This document shows positions 16,028-24,643 of a stretch of 64,000 nucleotides of DNA, piece by piece (positions within the stretch are counted from its first letter, which is position 1; each line of letters starts with the position of its first letter). Under the pieces are notes generated by a model. That model worked only from the letters and a program-made list of their open reading frames with translations, was not told the DNA's origin and made no database searches. The translations under genes and the position numbers were made by a program. This stretch comes from JADKFD01 sp050250665 (GTDB taxonomy: Bacteria; Pseudomonadota; Gammaproteobacteria; Xanthomonadales; SZUA-5): positions 68,491 through 132,490 of the forward strand of contig JBFWOF010000009.1 of the NCBI GenBank assembly GCA_050250665.1, written 5' to 3'.

Positions 16028-16485
16028 CATCCTGCCGAGCAAGCTCGGCACTACAGAAGCCTCGTACACCGTCGCTGATGTAGAGCGGAGCTTGCTCCGC
16101 TGCTTCTGCAGGGCTTGGGCATTGGTTGCTTTCCGCAACCTGGAAAAGCCGTACATCCTGCCGAGCAAGCTCGGCACTACAGGAGCCTCGTTCACCATCG
16201 CTGTAGTAGAGCGGAGCTTGCTCCGCTGCTTTTGCTTGTGCGTTGTGCTCTGGATGCTGAATCGACGGCTGGCACATCCTGCCGAGCAAGCCCGGCACTA
16301 CAACAGCCTCGCCCGTCGACGCTCTGGTAGAGCGGAGCTTGCTCCGCTGCTTTTGCTGGGCTTGTGCGTTGTGCTCTGGATGCTAAATCGACGGCTGGCA
16401 CATCCTGCCGAGCAAGCTCGGCACTACAACAGCCTCGCACGTCGAAGCTCTGGTAGAGCGGAGCTTGCTCCGTCGCTTCAGCTCC
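16028..16485. repeat. Array of the GAGCGGAGCTTGCTCCGC / GCCGAGCAAGCTCGGC repeat (family 2)
   Basis: Four units begin at 16028, 16154, 16275 and 16401 (periods 126, 121, 126 bp). Each has two small palindromes, CTGCCGAGCAAGCTCGGCAC and GAGCGGAGCTTGCTCCGC. Related arrays are at 32663-32813 and 57681-58266. It fills the space between ctaE and the hvfC-like gene with no gene of its own. Confidence 0.92.
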
Positions 16486-16504
16486 TGGCCAAAGGCGCGG
16501 CCCC

Positions 16505-17287
16505 TTAGGCCGGCGCCCCTGCGGCGTCCTTGGTCCGCAGCCCGACAATCACATCGCGCTGCATCCAGCCAGACAGCAGAGCTCTGGCCGGTTCGATGAG
16601 GGACTCGGGATCGGGATGGCCGATTTCAGCGCCCAGACGCATCACCAGTTCGCGACCGCTGCAGCCCTCGGTCTCCTGTGCCAGAGCCAGCAGTCGCGCC
16701 GCCAGCGGTTCCAGTGACTGGAACTGCACCTTGTCGGCGCGGTTGCGATAGATCAGCAGCCAGGTCGGTTGGGCCGGCGCTTCGGTGGGCTGGTAATCGT
16801 CGCGGATCAGCTGCACCGGGAACTGGTAACCCAGCACCCAGGCCACCGGGGAAGGCACCGGAACGTGTTCGATCGGGTCGCCATCGCGGTGGTCGATGCT
16901 GACCTTGGCCAGATCGTCGCCATCCAGATCCAGCGCCAGTTCCACCCACTCCCAATGCGCCAGTTCATGCAGGAAGGGTCGCTGCTGCTGCCAGTGTTCC
17001 GGATGGTCGCCGAGAAAGCGCACGAACTCGCTGCCCAGTTCATGGAACAGTGGCGTATGTGCCCCGTGCTCCACATAGAAACTACGCACCAGGCGCGGCC
17101 ATTCCGGCCCATCGAGCAGCCGCCGGATCACCGGGAAGTTCCCCGCCAGCAGGCCCTGCAGGTTGTTGAACAGCAATTCGCGATAGATCTGAACCCGGCG
17201 ATCCTCGAGATCGGCCGGCGCCGGTTCTACCGCGGGATTGCGCAGATGCCGCGCAAAAGCCAGTTGAATCTGATCAAACTGCGGCAT
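16505..17287 (-). CDS. DUF2063 protein, HvfC/BufC-like partner of the MNIO enzyme
   Basis: A 260-residue protein whose N-terminal about 95 residues (RRVQIYRELLFNNLQGLL, GNFPVIRRLL, LVRSFYVEHG) match the DUF2063 domain. The rest forms a second region with ELAHWEWVELAL, which is also typical. Known: DUF2063 proteins pair with DUF692 iron enzymes and help them recognise the precursor peptide (HvfC, BufC, MbnC-like roles). The ATG at 17287 lies 14 bases inside the preceding DUF692 gene, showing translational coupling. It is the last gene of the minus-strand trio; the repeat array starts 20 bp after its stop. Confidence 0.88.
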   Translation of the reverse strand: MPQFDQIQLAFARHLRNPAVEPAPADLEDRRVQIYRELLFNNLQGLLAGNFPVIRRLLDGPEWPRLVRSFYVEHGAHTPLFHELGSEFVRFLGDHPEHWQQQRPFLHELAHWEWVELALDLDGDDLAKVSIDHRDGDPIEHVPVPSPVAWVLGYQFPVQLIRDDYQPTEAPAQPTWLLIYRNRADKVQFQSLEPLAARLLALAQETEGCSGRELVMRLGAEIGHPDPESLIEPARALLSGWMQRDVIVGLRTKDAAGAPA

Positions 17288-18143
17288 GACGCGGACGCGC
17301 GCTGGGCACCTGGGCTGGCGCATTCTCATCCTGCACCCGGCGGACCTTGCCCAGCTCCTGCAGCAGTTCCGGCAAAGGCGGAATGTTGAAGTCGCGTTCC
17401 AGCAAGGTGGCCCGGCGGCCCAGGCGTCGGTAGGTATAGGCCAGGAGGTCCCAGACCGGGTCGACGATGTCGGCACCATGGGTGTCGACGATCAGATCCG
17501 GCGCCTCCTTGTGATGCCCGGCCACGTGCAGATAGGCCACGCGTTCCGCCGGAATCTGGTCGATGAACCGGCGTGCGTCGTAGCGGTGGTTGACGCTGTT
17601 CACATAGACATTGTTGACGTCCAGCAGCAGATCACAGTCGGCTTCGTGCACGACACCGAGCAGGAATTCGGGTTCGCTGATCTCGCTGGCCAGCGGTGTG
17701 TAGAAGGAGGCGTTTTCCACGGCGATGCGGCGACCCAGGATGTCCTGGGTGCGGCGCACGCGGGCGGCAACGTGCCGGAGCGCATCCTCGGTAAACGGGA
17801 TCGGCAGCAGATCGTAGAGATGGGCGCCGTCACTGCACCAGCTCAAATGCTCGCTGTAGAGCAGGATGCCATGCTCGTCAAGAAAGCCCTTGAGGCGCTG
17901 CAGGAAGATTTCGTCCAGTGGATCCGGACCACCCAGCGACAGCGACAGACCGTGGGCGATGAAGGGATAGGCCTCGGTGTAGCGGCGGAAGGCCTTGCCC
18001 AGCCTTCCGCCGATACCCAACCAGTTTTCCGGAGCGATCTCGAAGAAATCGATGGCGGACCGCAAGTCGCCAGCCGCATCCAGTTCGGGCATCAGGCTGC
18101 GCCTGAGACCCAATCCAGCTGACAGCTGTTGCAGTTTCCGCAT
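17274..18143 (-). CDS. DUF692 multinuclear non-heme iron oxidase (MNIO), HvfB/BufB-like
   Basis: A 289-residue TIM-barrel MNIO. Likely metal-site motifs are in order: FFEIAPENW (about 33-41), AHGLSL (63-68), YSEHLSW (96-102), VENASFY (142-148), DVNNVYVN (175-182), HVAGHH (206-211) and DTHG (220-223). Known: MNIO enzymes modify cysteine or nearby residues of ribosomal peptides, for example MbnB in methanobactin and HvfB, which converts EGKCG cysteines into copper-binding groups. The neighbours are exactly the expected precursor (23 bp upstream) and DUF2063 partner. An AAGGAG ribosome site sits six bases before the ATG. The C-terminal 20 residues are a nonconserved tail. Confidence 0.92.
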   Translation of the reverse strand: MRKLQQLSAGLGLRRSLMPELDAAGDLRSAIDFFEIAPENWLGIGGRLGKAFRRYTEAYPFIAHGLSLSLGGPDPLDEIFLQRLKGFLDEHGILLYSEHLSWCSDGAHLYDLLPIPFTEDALRHVAARVRRTQDILGRRIAVENASFYTPLASEISEPEFLLGVVHEADCDLLLDVNNVYVNSVNHRYDARRFIDQIPAERVAYLHVAGHHKEAPDLIVDTHGADIVDPVWDLLAYTYRRLGRRATLLERDFNIPPLPELLQELGKVRRVQDENAPAQVPSARPRHAAV

Positions 18144-18166
18144 GATGCGCTCCTTCAGATCTCAGC

Positions 18167-18562
18167 TCAGGCGGCGCCGCCGCACTTGCCTTCGGCCTTG
18201 GCCTTGTCGCCACCGCACTTGCCTTCGCCGCACTTGCCTTCGGCCTTGGCCTTGTCACCGCCGCACTTGCCTTCCTTGTCGGCCTTGTCAGCGCCGCACT
18301 TGCCTTCGCCGCACTTGCCTTCGGCCTTGGTCTTGTCTGCGCCGCACGAGGCTTCCTGCTTGGCCTTGTCAGCGCCGCACTTGCCTTCGCCGCACTTGCC
18401 TTCCGTGGCCTTCTCGTCGCCCACCAGCATGTAGCCCTGGGCCAGATCAGTGGCCTGCATGCCATTGCTGGTGCCGTTTCCGGCGTAGGCGCCAAAGGCC
18501 AGGCTGCCCAGGAATGCCGCGCCCACTGCCAAGGAAACCGGCTTGATCATCTTGTTGCTCAT
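18167..18562 (-). CDS. Exported Cys-rich precursor peptide with eight EGKCG motifs (HvfA/bufferin-like)
   Basis: The 131-residue protein has a signal peptide (about residues 1-27, ending GAYA), a short linker with ATDLAQGYMLV, and then a repeat domain of three modules. Each module has a doublet EGKCGEGKCG followed by a six-residue lysine spacer and one more motif. The first two modules are 27 residues each. In total there are eight EGKCG and one degenerate EASCG, giving nine cysteines, all in the repeat domain. Known: EGKCG peptides are substrates of MNIO enzymes and the products bind copper. The gene is followed by such an enzyme and a DUF2063 partner. A GGAGA ribosome site precedes the ATG by eight bases. 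The number of motifs that are modified is unknown. Confidence 0.9.
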   Translation of the reverse strand: MSNKMIKPVSLAVGAAFLGSLAFGAYAGNGTSNGMQATDLAQGYMLVGDEKATEGKCGEGKCGADKAKQEASCGADKTKAEGKCGEGKCGADKADKEGKCGGDKAKAEGKCGEGKCGGDKAKAEGKCGGAA

Positions 18563-18744
18563 GAGTTGAATCTCCGATCACATGATTGAATGCCCCGGTT
18601 GGGGGCGAGCTTGAAGCTGCCGCAGCAGCTCTCCCGCAGCCGATGGGATATCGGCGATGCAGACATTAAGCCTGCACCAGCCCGATGACAACCGCCTAAC
18701 GGTTCTGCGTCAGCGTAGAAGACCGATGAAGGCGCCAGAATCTT

Positions 18745-20031
18745 TCAGCGCTTGCGCGCACGAGTGCTGCGCGGGTTCCGCGAGCCTCGTGCAGGCGGTT
18801 TCTTGGCGGGGGAAGCGGGCCTGGCGCCTGCAGGCATGGCCTTGCGACCATTGGCTGGCTTGCCGGCGCGTTGCTTCTGCGGCGCGGCATCAGCCGCCGT
18901 CTTGCGTGAGCCTTTGCCGGGCCTTGTCGCCACTGCTGACGACGGTTGCGAGAGGCTTGCTCGATCGGAATGATGGCTCCCGGCCGCTTCGCGCAGCCTC
19001 GGCAGCTGTACCCTCGCGCCGGGTATCACGGCCACGGTGAGCTCTTCGCGATCATGGTAGAGCTGACGGGCCCGTACCGAGAAACCCATGCGCTGCAGCG
19101 GCTGCAGCACGGCCCGGGCCTTGTCCCAGGCGTCAAAGCGCTTCTTCATCGGCAGCTTGAGGTTGAATACCGCCGCCTTGCACCAGCCCGACTGCAACCA
19201 GCGGACCATGAGCTCGGCCACCTTGCCCGGTTTCTCGACCATGTCGCAGACCAGCCAGTCGACCGGACGCGGCGGCCGATAGCGAAAGCCATCCTCGCGC
19301 AGATGCTGCACCAGGCCGCTGTCCATCAGCGCTGGCGCCATGCGACCGTTGTCGATGGCCGTGACCCGAATCCGGCGTGCCACCAGCTGATAGGTCCAGC
19401 CGCCCGGCGACGCGCCGAGATCGACGGCGCTACCGCCCGCGTCAAGCAACTCGGCGCGCTCCTCCGCACTCATCAACACCTGAAAGGCTTCTTCCAGCTT
19501 CAGCGTGGATCTGGATGGCGCTTCGCGTGGGAATTTCAGGCGCGGAATGCCACCGGCACAGGCGGCAGCAGCGCCGGGCGCTGAACTGCCGATCAGTGCA
19601 TGCGTACCCGCCAGCAGCCACACCTGCGCCTGTCCCACGCCCGCCGGATGGACCAGCTCACCCAGGCGCGCCTGCAGTGCGCCTACCAGTGGCGCCAGTG
19701 GCTTGGTGGCTTCGCTGTCCGGGGTCAGAACTGTCAACGCGGAAAATGGCTGCAGCGGCCGCAGGGCAGCAGAGATCGGACTGACCCGATCCTTGATGCC
19801 CAGATCCCTGAGCTCGGCAGCCACCAACATCAGATCCCGGGCAAACACCAGATCCGGCAGTCCCGGATGACCGCCGGCGGCGCGCACCCGAACCACCGCA
19901 GACTGTTCCGACCACACGCTGGCTGCCGTCCCCCGTGCGGCGAACCAGGCCGACAGCTCATCCATCAGGTCAGGCTCAAAGCCGACCCGACAGAGCAGAG
20001 CCAGTTCCGGCAGAGCAGTAGTGTCAGTCAT
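18745..20031 (-). CDS. rlmM: RlmM, 23S rRNA 2'-O-ribose methyltransferase (C2498)
   Basis: The protein has a THUMP-like N-terminal part (LALLCRVGFEPDLMDEL) and a Rossmann methyltransferase domain with AVDLGASPGGWTYQLV, the conserved DMVEKPGKVAELMVRWL and FNLKLPMKKR, all diagnostic of RlmM. At 428 residues it is about 60 longer than E. coli RlmM. The extra is a C-terminal tail of about 80 residues, very basic and rich in A, P, K, R and S (KKPPARGSRNPRSTRARKR), which may bind RNA. ATG 20031 (MTDTTALPELALL) is preferred; an in-frame ATG two codons earlier is possible. Confidence 0.92.
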   Translation of the reverse strand: MTDTTALPELALLCRVGFEPDLMDELSAWFAARGTAASVWSEQSAVVRVRAAGGHPGLPDLVFARDLMLVAAELRDLGIKDRVSPISAALRPLQPFSALTVLTPDSEATKPLAPLVGALQARLGELVHPAGVGQAQVWLLAGTHALIGSSAPGAAAACAGGIPRLKFPREAPSRSTLKLEEAFQVLMSAEERAELLDAGGSAVDLGASPGGWTYQLVARRIRVTAIDNGRMAPALMDSGLVQHLREDGFRYRPPRPVDWLVCDMVEKPGKVAELMVRWLQSGWCKAAVFNLKLPMKKRFDAWDKARAVLQPLQRMGFSVRARQLYHDREELTVAVIPGARVQLPRLREAAGSHHSDRASLSQPSSAVATRPGKGSRKTAADAAPQKQRAGKPANGRKAMPAGARPASPAKKPPARGSRNPRSTRARKR

Positions 20032-20157
20032 CGCCATCCATGCCCACGCTGGCAGCCGCATAGTCGCCGCAAGAACCATGATATTGCCCGAGCAGCGGCC
20101 AGAAAGGGGTTATCCCGGCGGAGCCGTTGCAGGTTGCGGGAAGCGGACCAATTTGAG

Positions 20158-20443
20158 GGCCGGGCCCAATGTAGGTCACGTTGGCCGCGCAGCGGGCTAC
20201 GTGACATCGCGAGGTCTGGCGTCACGTTGGCCCTGCGGGCCAACGTGACCTACGGAAGCGCTGATCGCGGACAGAGTCCGCTCCCACAGGGGTATCGCGA
20301 AGGCCGGGCCCAAGGTAGGTCACGTTGCCCGCGCAGCGGGCTACGTGACATCGCAAGGTCTGCTGTCACGTAGGCCCTGCGGGCCAACGTGACCTACGGA
20401 AGCGCTGATCGCGGACAGAGTCCGCTCCCACAGGGGCCAGCCA
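20158..20443. repeat. Two direct copies of a 144-bp compound repeat
   Basis: Copies begin at 20158 and 20302. Each contains two family-1 palindromes (GTAGGTCACGTT...CTACGTGAC and GTCACGT...CCAACGTGACCTAC) followed by GCGGACAGAGTCCGCTCCCA. Differences are few (for example GTCACGTTGG against GTCACGTAGG). The 445-bp gap between the acyl-CoA dehydrogenase and rlmM genes holds this and no visible gene. Confidence 0.9.
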
Positions 20444-20476
20444 CTGTAGGAGCGACCTTGCGTCGCGACCGGGCCC

Positions 20477-22270
20477 TCAGGCCAGTGCAGCCTCGACGCT
20501 GGTGGTCAGCGATTCGGCGCCCGCGCGCACGCCGGCGGCGTGGGTCAGGGTGCGCGGCAGCAAACGGTCGAAGTAGAAACGTACCGTCGCCAGCTTGGCT
20601 TCCTTGAACTCGGCGGTGCCGGCATAGCTCGTGCGAGTCGCGGCTTCGGCTTCGCGGGCCATGAAATAGGCCATGGTCACGTAGCCCGAATAGAACAGAT
20701 AGTCGACCGCCGCCGCGCCGATTTCCTCGGCGTTCTGCGCGGCCTTGGTGCCGATTTCGCGGGTCAGGGCTTCCCATTCCTTGGCGTGCTTGGCCACGCT
20801 GGCCACGAAGGGGGCGATGGCGGCGTTGTCGCTGTTGGCCTGGCAGAAAACGCCGATTTCCCCGAGGAAGTGGCGCAGGCCGACGGCCTGCTGGCCCATG
20901 ATCTTGCGGCCTAGCAGATCCAGTGCCTGAATCTGGGTGGTGCCTTCATAGATGGTGGTGATGCGGGCATCACGCATCAGCTGCTCCAGACCCCATTCGC
21001 GGATGTAGCCGTGACCGCCGAGCACCTGGATGCCGTGGCTGGTGCACTCGATCGCCAGCTCGGTCAGCATGGCTTTGCTGATCGGCGTGAGGAAGCTCAG
21101 GATTTCGTCGGCGCGCTGCTTCACGGCCGGGTCGGTGTGCCTGGACACCAGATCGACCTGCAGCGCCGAATAGAAGCACAGTGCGCGGCCGGCTTCGCCG
21201 AAGGCTTTCTGGGTCATCAGCATGCGCCGCACGTCCGGGTGCACGATGATCGGATCGGCCGGCTTGTCCGGGCGCCGAGGACCCGACAGCGCACGCATCT
21301 GCAGACGATCCTTGGCATAGGCCAGAGCGTTCTGGTACGAGATTTCGATCAGGCCCAGACCCTGCACGCCCACACCCAGGCGTGCCGTGTTCATCATGGT
21401 GAACATGGCATTCAAACCGCGGTTGGGCGGACCGATCAGATAACCCTCGGCCTCGTCGAAGTTCATCACGCAGGTGGCCGAGCCCTTCAGGCCCATCTTG
21501 TGTTCGATGCTGCCCGGGGCCACCGGATTGCGCTCGCCGACGCTACCGTCGCGCGCCACCTTGAACTTGGGCACGATGAACATGCTGATGCCCTTGGTGC
21601 CGGCCGGTGCGTCCGGCAGGCGCGCCAGCACCAGATGCATGATGTTCTTGCTGAGATCGTGATCGCCGGCGGTGATGAAGATCTTGGTGCCGGAAATCCG
21701 GAAGCTGCCGTCCTCGTTGGGCTCGGCCTTGGTGCGCATCAGGCCGAGATCGGAGCCGCAGTGGGGCTCGGTCAGGCACATCGTGCCGGTCCATTCGCCA
21801 CTGAGAATGCGCGGAATGAAGACCTCGCGCTGCCATTCCTCGCCGTGATGGGTGAGGGCGTCCACGGCGCCGGCAGAGAGCAGCGGGTAGGTGCCCCAGG
21901 CCACGTTGGCGGATTCGATCATTTCCTTGAAGACATAGCCGACGCTCTCGGGCATGCCCTGGCCACCGTACTTCGGATCGCCGCACAGGCCGGTCCAGCC
22001 ACCCTCGACGAAGCGGTCATAGGCGTCCTTGAAGGCCTTGGGGGTGGTGACCGAGCGGCTTTCCTTGTCGAAATGGCAGCCTTCTTCGTCACCGATCACA
22101 TTGGTCGGCGTCAGCACCTGCTCGCAGAACTTGGCGCCTTCCTCAAGGATGGCTTCAACCAGTTCCCGACTGACTTCTTCGCCGCCGGGCAGTTGCGCGT
22201 AGATGCTGGTGGCATCGAGTACATCAAACAGCACGAAACGCATATCGGTCTGTGGGGCGGTGTAGTTCAT
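20477..22270 (-). CDS. Acyl-CoA dehydrogenase (long form, 597 residues)
   Basis: A flavin acyl-CoA dehydrogenase with CLTEPHCGSDLGLMRTKA for FAD and substrate binding and a C-terminal catalytic region ARITTIYEGTTQIQALDL, the glutamate lying near residue 438. The extra C-terminal about 120 residues and the N-terminal YTAPQTDMRFVL are typical of the subgroup that includes fatty-acid and 3-methylmercaptopropionyl-CoA dehydrogenases. Its substrate cannot be told from sequence. It is the last of four minus-strand genes with gaps of 8, 12 and 64 bp, so it may be co-transcribed with the lipoprotein, MAPEG and DUF839 genes or have its own promoter. Confidence 0.93.
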   Translation of the reverse strand: MNYTAPQTDMRFVLFDVLDATSIYAQLPGGEEVSRELVEAILEEGAKFCEQVLTPTNVIGDEEGCHFDKESRSVTTPKAFKDAYDRFVEGGWTGLCGDPKYGGQGMPESVGYVFKEMIESANVAWGTYPLLSAGAVDALTHHGEEWQREVFIPRILSGEWTGTMCLTEPHCGSDLGLMRTKAEPNEDGSFRISGTKIFITAGDHDLSKNIMHLVLARLPDAPAGTKGISMFIVPKFKVARDGSVGERNPVAPGSIEHKMGLKGSATCVMNFDEAEGYLIGPPNRGLNAMFTMMNTARLGVGVQGLGLIEISYQNALAYAKDRLQMRALSGPRRPDKPADPIIVHPDVRRMLMTQKAFGEAGRALCFYSALQVDLVSRHTDPAVKQRADEILSFLTPISKAMLTELAIECTSHGIQVLGGHGYIREWGLEQLMRDARITTIYEGTTQIQALDLLGRKIMGQQAVGLRHFLGEIGVFCQANSDNAAIAPFVASVAKHAKEWEALTREIGTKAAQNAEEIGAAAVDYLFYSGYVTMAYFMAREAEAATRTSYAGTAEFKEAKLATVRFYFDRLLPRTLTHAAGVRAGAESLTTSVEAALA

Positions 22271-22334
22271 GGGTCTTTCCTTTCAGGAGCAACTTGATGA
22301 TGGGTGTGGCAAATCTGGCAATGCGCTGAGCCGC

Positions 22335-22844
22335 TCAGCGGAAGGATCCGGGCTTGCCCGGCGTGGCCCGCAGGCGTCCGTCGTAACGCAAGTCAAAGCG
22401 GACATTGGGGTCCGAACATTTCAGCTCGCCTTCCAGCACATAGGTCATGGTCGATTCGGTGGTAAGCGTGGCCAACGCCGGCAGCGAGTCCACAGGCCCG
22501 AGATCGATGCGGACGATGTCTCCCGATATCGGTGGCAAGGTCTGGTCCAGCGGCTGACTGCCCTGGGCCGCGGCGGTCTGATCCAGGATCAGACGCCAGT
22601 CGAAGCGTTGCAGCGTCACTGCCATGCTCGACGGGCTGTCGAAGCGCACCCGCGCCACATAACGGCCGTCGACGGTTTCGATCTCCTGCAGGCTGATGGA
22701 CGGCGGGCCGAGCACCCGGCGCGGGCCGGCACAGGCGATCAATGCGAATACCAGCAAGGCCATCGCCGCCCAGACCAGGGCACGGCGGATACGGCCGGGG
22801 GCTTCCCTGCGCGATTCGACAACAACATTCAGAGCTTCAGTCAT
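22335..22844 (-). CDS. Putative lipoprotein with LEA14-like domain
   Basis: The 169-residue protein has a basic N-terminus, a hydrophobic segment (about residues 23-38) and a lipobox-like LIAC followed by AG, which suggests a lipid-anchored cysteine. The remaining 130 residues resemble late-embryogenesis/WHy-type beta sandwiches (ISLQEIETVDGRYVARVRFD, MAVTLQRFDWRLIL). The unusually long region before the lipobox makes lipidation less certain. It is 12 bp after the MAPEG gene and 64 bp before the acyl-CoA dehydrogenase gene. Confidence 0.6.
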   Translation of the reverse strand: MTEALNVVVESRREAPGRIRRALVWAAMALLVFALIACAGPRRVLGPPSISLQEIETVDGRYVARVRFDSPSSMAVTLQRFDWRLILDQTAAAQGSQPLDQTLPPISGDIVRIDLGPVDSLPALATLTTESTMTYVLEGELKCSDPNVRFDLRYDGRLRATPGKPGSFR

Positions 22845-22856
22845 GAGTACACCGCT

Positions 22857-23252
22857 TCAGTGAAATAGGGGTCGGACCAGCAAGGTCAGTGACAGGCCAA
22901 GAATGACCAGCCAGGTCACCAGTACGCCATAGAAGCGGCCGACACTGTGTCCGGCGCTGGTGCTCATGCCCCAGGCGTGCAATACCCGCGCGATCACCAG
23001 TGCCGCACCGGCGGCATGCAGGTAGATGGCGCCGACGCCGCTGGCCTCGACCAGCGCCAGCAGAATCAGTGCGATCGGCACATATTCGGTGGCATTGGCA
23101 TGGATGCGCACGCGCCGCTCGAGCAGGCGGTTGTCGGCCACGCCAATGCCGATCTTGGCTTCCCGCCGAACCCGCACGACGCGAAAGGCCAACACCAGCA
23201 ACAACAATCCGCACAGCCCTGCATAGATCGATGTAATCGGAAACAAGCTCAT
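22857..23252 (-). CDS. MAPEG family membrane protein
   Basis: A 131-residue protein with four membrane segments and the MAPEG features RREAKIGIGVADNRLLERR, HANATEYVPIALIL and RVLHAWGMS. Known: MAPEG proteins are membrane-associated eicosanoid and glutathione metabolism enzymes; bacterial members mostly lack a known substrate. The ATG at 23252 begins MSLFPITSIYAG. It lies 8 bp after the DUF839 gene. Confidence 0.85.
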   Translation of the reverse strand: MSLFPITSIYAGLCGLLLLVLAFRVVRVRREAKIGIGVADNRLLERRVRIHANATEYVPIALILLALVEASGVGAIYLHAAGAALVIARVLHAWGMSTSAGHSVGRFYGVLVTWLVILGLSLTLLVRPLFH

Positions 23253-23260
23253 TTTGATCC

Positions 23261-24643
23261 TCAGCTTTTCAACCAATCTTCCCACGGCCCGGTGATGGCG
23301 ACCGTGAATCCCGGTTTGTAGATGTTCGCAAACAGCCAGCGGCCGTCTGGAGATACGCAGCAACCGGCCCATTCGGAGGCACCGTAGTCGACCCCGTCCA
23401 CGCGGGCGTGGTTCTCGGCAATGGTGCGCAGACGTCCATCGCGACCCATCCAGTTGAGTTTCATGTGCTGGCGCAAGGGACTGTCTTCGCAGATCACCAT
23501 GCCACCGCCCGGACCTTCGCTGATGTTGTCGGGGTAATCCATCAGCGTACGGTCGCTCACCTCATGCATCAGCTCCAGTTCGGCCCCGCGCGGATCGTAG
23601 CGCCAGACCTGACCGCCACCCGCATCGCCGCCGGAGGTCGATGTGAACCAGATGCCGTCGCTGCGGCCGAGACAACCTTCCAGGCGCAGGAACAACGATC
23701 CACCCGCGGCCAGCCCCTGACCGAGCACGCCGCCCTGATCATGAGTGCCCGGGGTATGTCCCAACAGCGGATTGGCGATCGGTGCCCAGCGCACCCGCCA
23801 GCGCTGGCCTGCGCGCACGCCGCGGCGCAGATCCGGTCCGCCCTCGGCGCTGAGCATCTCCAGACTGCCGCCCGCCGCCAGGTCGCCGGGCTTGCGCGGC
23901 GTGTATCGATAAAAACCGGCTGCGACTTCCCGATCTTCGGTCAGATAGGCCTGACCGGTCGCGGCATCAAAGCCCACCGCCTCATGACGGAACAGACCCA
24001 TGTCGTGGATCGGCCGCGCCTGCGGCGGACCGCTGGCGCTGACTTCGAAGGCCAGGCCATGTATCTGTCGCAGTTTGCGGGCGCGCACACTGCTGCTCGG
24101 CGGCACCTTCAGGTCCTGGTCGATCACGATCTCTTCGCCACTGATCCAGCTGCCCCAGGGGCTGACACCGCCGGAACAGTTGACCAGTGTGCCGGTCAGC
24201 GCCGCTTCGGCGCTGAGCAGCCGCTCCTTCGCCAGATCCACCACGAGGCGCACGCAACCGCCGCCGCAGTCGGCGTCATAAGCGGTATCGGCAGCGGCGA
24301 AAGCACCGTTGGAGTCCACGACTTCCTGGTTTCGGATCAGGGTGAGCCGATCGCCATCGCTGGCCACCACGCCCATGCCATCGGCAGCCGGCGGAATGTG
24401 GCCACCGCCGGCCAGCGCATCGCCGGTCCAGGCGAAGGAGAAGTAGCGAAAACCCTCCGGCAGGCGCAGCAGCGGCAATCCGGTGGTGGCGTCAGTCGCC
24501 GCTACCAGCCGATCGCCAGCGGGCAGCGCGCGCGCAGGCCGTTTGCTGTGGCAAGCCTGCAGCGCACCAAGTCCGCCGCCCAGTGTCGCGGTAAGGCCGA
24601 GTCGGACGGCGTGGCGCAGGAACTGGCGGCGCTGGGCGGGCAT
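23261..24643 (-). CDS. DUF839 / PhoX-like protein with Tat signal
   Basis: A 460-residue exported protein. The N-terminus RRQFLRHAVRLGLTATLG carries a twin-arginine motif followed by a hydrophobic stretch and LQAC, a possible lipobox. The mature part shows PhoX/DUF839 features: LRLPEGFRYFSFAWTG, ISGEEIVIDQDLK, DNISEGPGGGMVICED and CCVSPDGRWLFANIY, consistent with a six-bladed propeller that can bind calcium and iron. Alkaline phosphatase activity is possible but many relatives are untested. It is the first gene of the minus-strand group. Confidence 0.85.
   Translation of the reverse strand: MPAQRRQFLRHAVRLGLTATLGGGLGALQACHSKRPARALPAGDRLVAATDATTGLPLLRLPEGFRYFSFAWTGDALAGGGHIPPAADGMGVVASDGDRLTLIRNQEVVDSNGAFAAADTAYDADCGGGCVRLVVDLAKERLLSAEAALTGTLVNCSGGVSPWGSWISGEEIVIDQDLKVPPSSSVRARKLRQIHGLAFEVSASGPPQARPIHDMGLFRHEAVGFDAATGQAYLTEDREVAAGFYRYTPRKPGDLAAGGSLEMLSAEGGPDLRRGVRAGQRWRVRWAPIANPLLGHTPGTHDQGGVLGQGLAAGGSLFLRLEGCLGRSDGIWFTSTSGGDAGGGQVWRYDPRGAELELMHEVSDRTLMDYPDNISEGPGGGMVICEDSPLRQHMKLNWMGRDGRLRTIAENHARVDGVDYGASEWAGCCVSPDGRWLFANIYKPGFTVAITGPWEDWLKS

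Noticed and set aside
18129..18434. Plus-strand HLPS-repeat protein over the precursor gene
   Set aside because: It is the antisense reading of the EGKCG repeats and lacks a ribosome site; the minus strand has a signal peptide and the expected partner genes.
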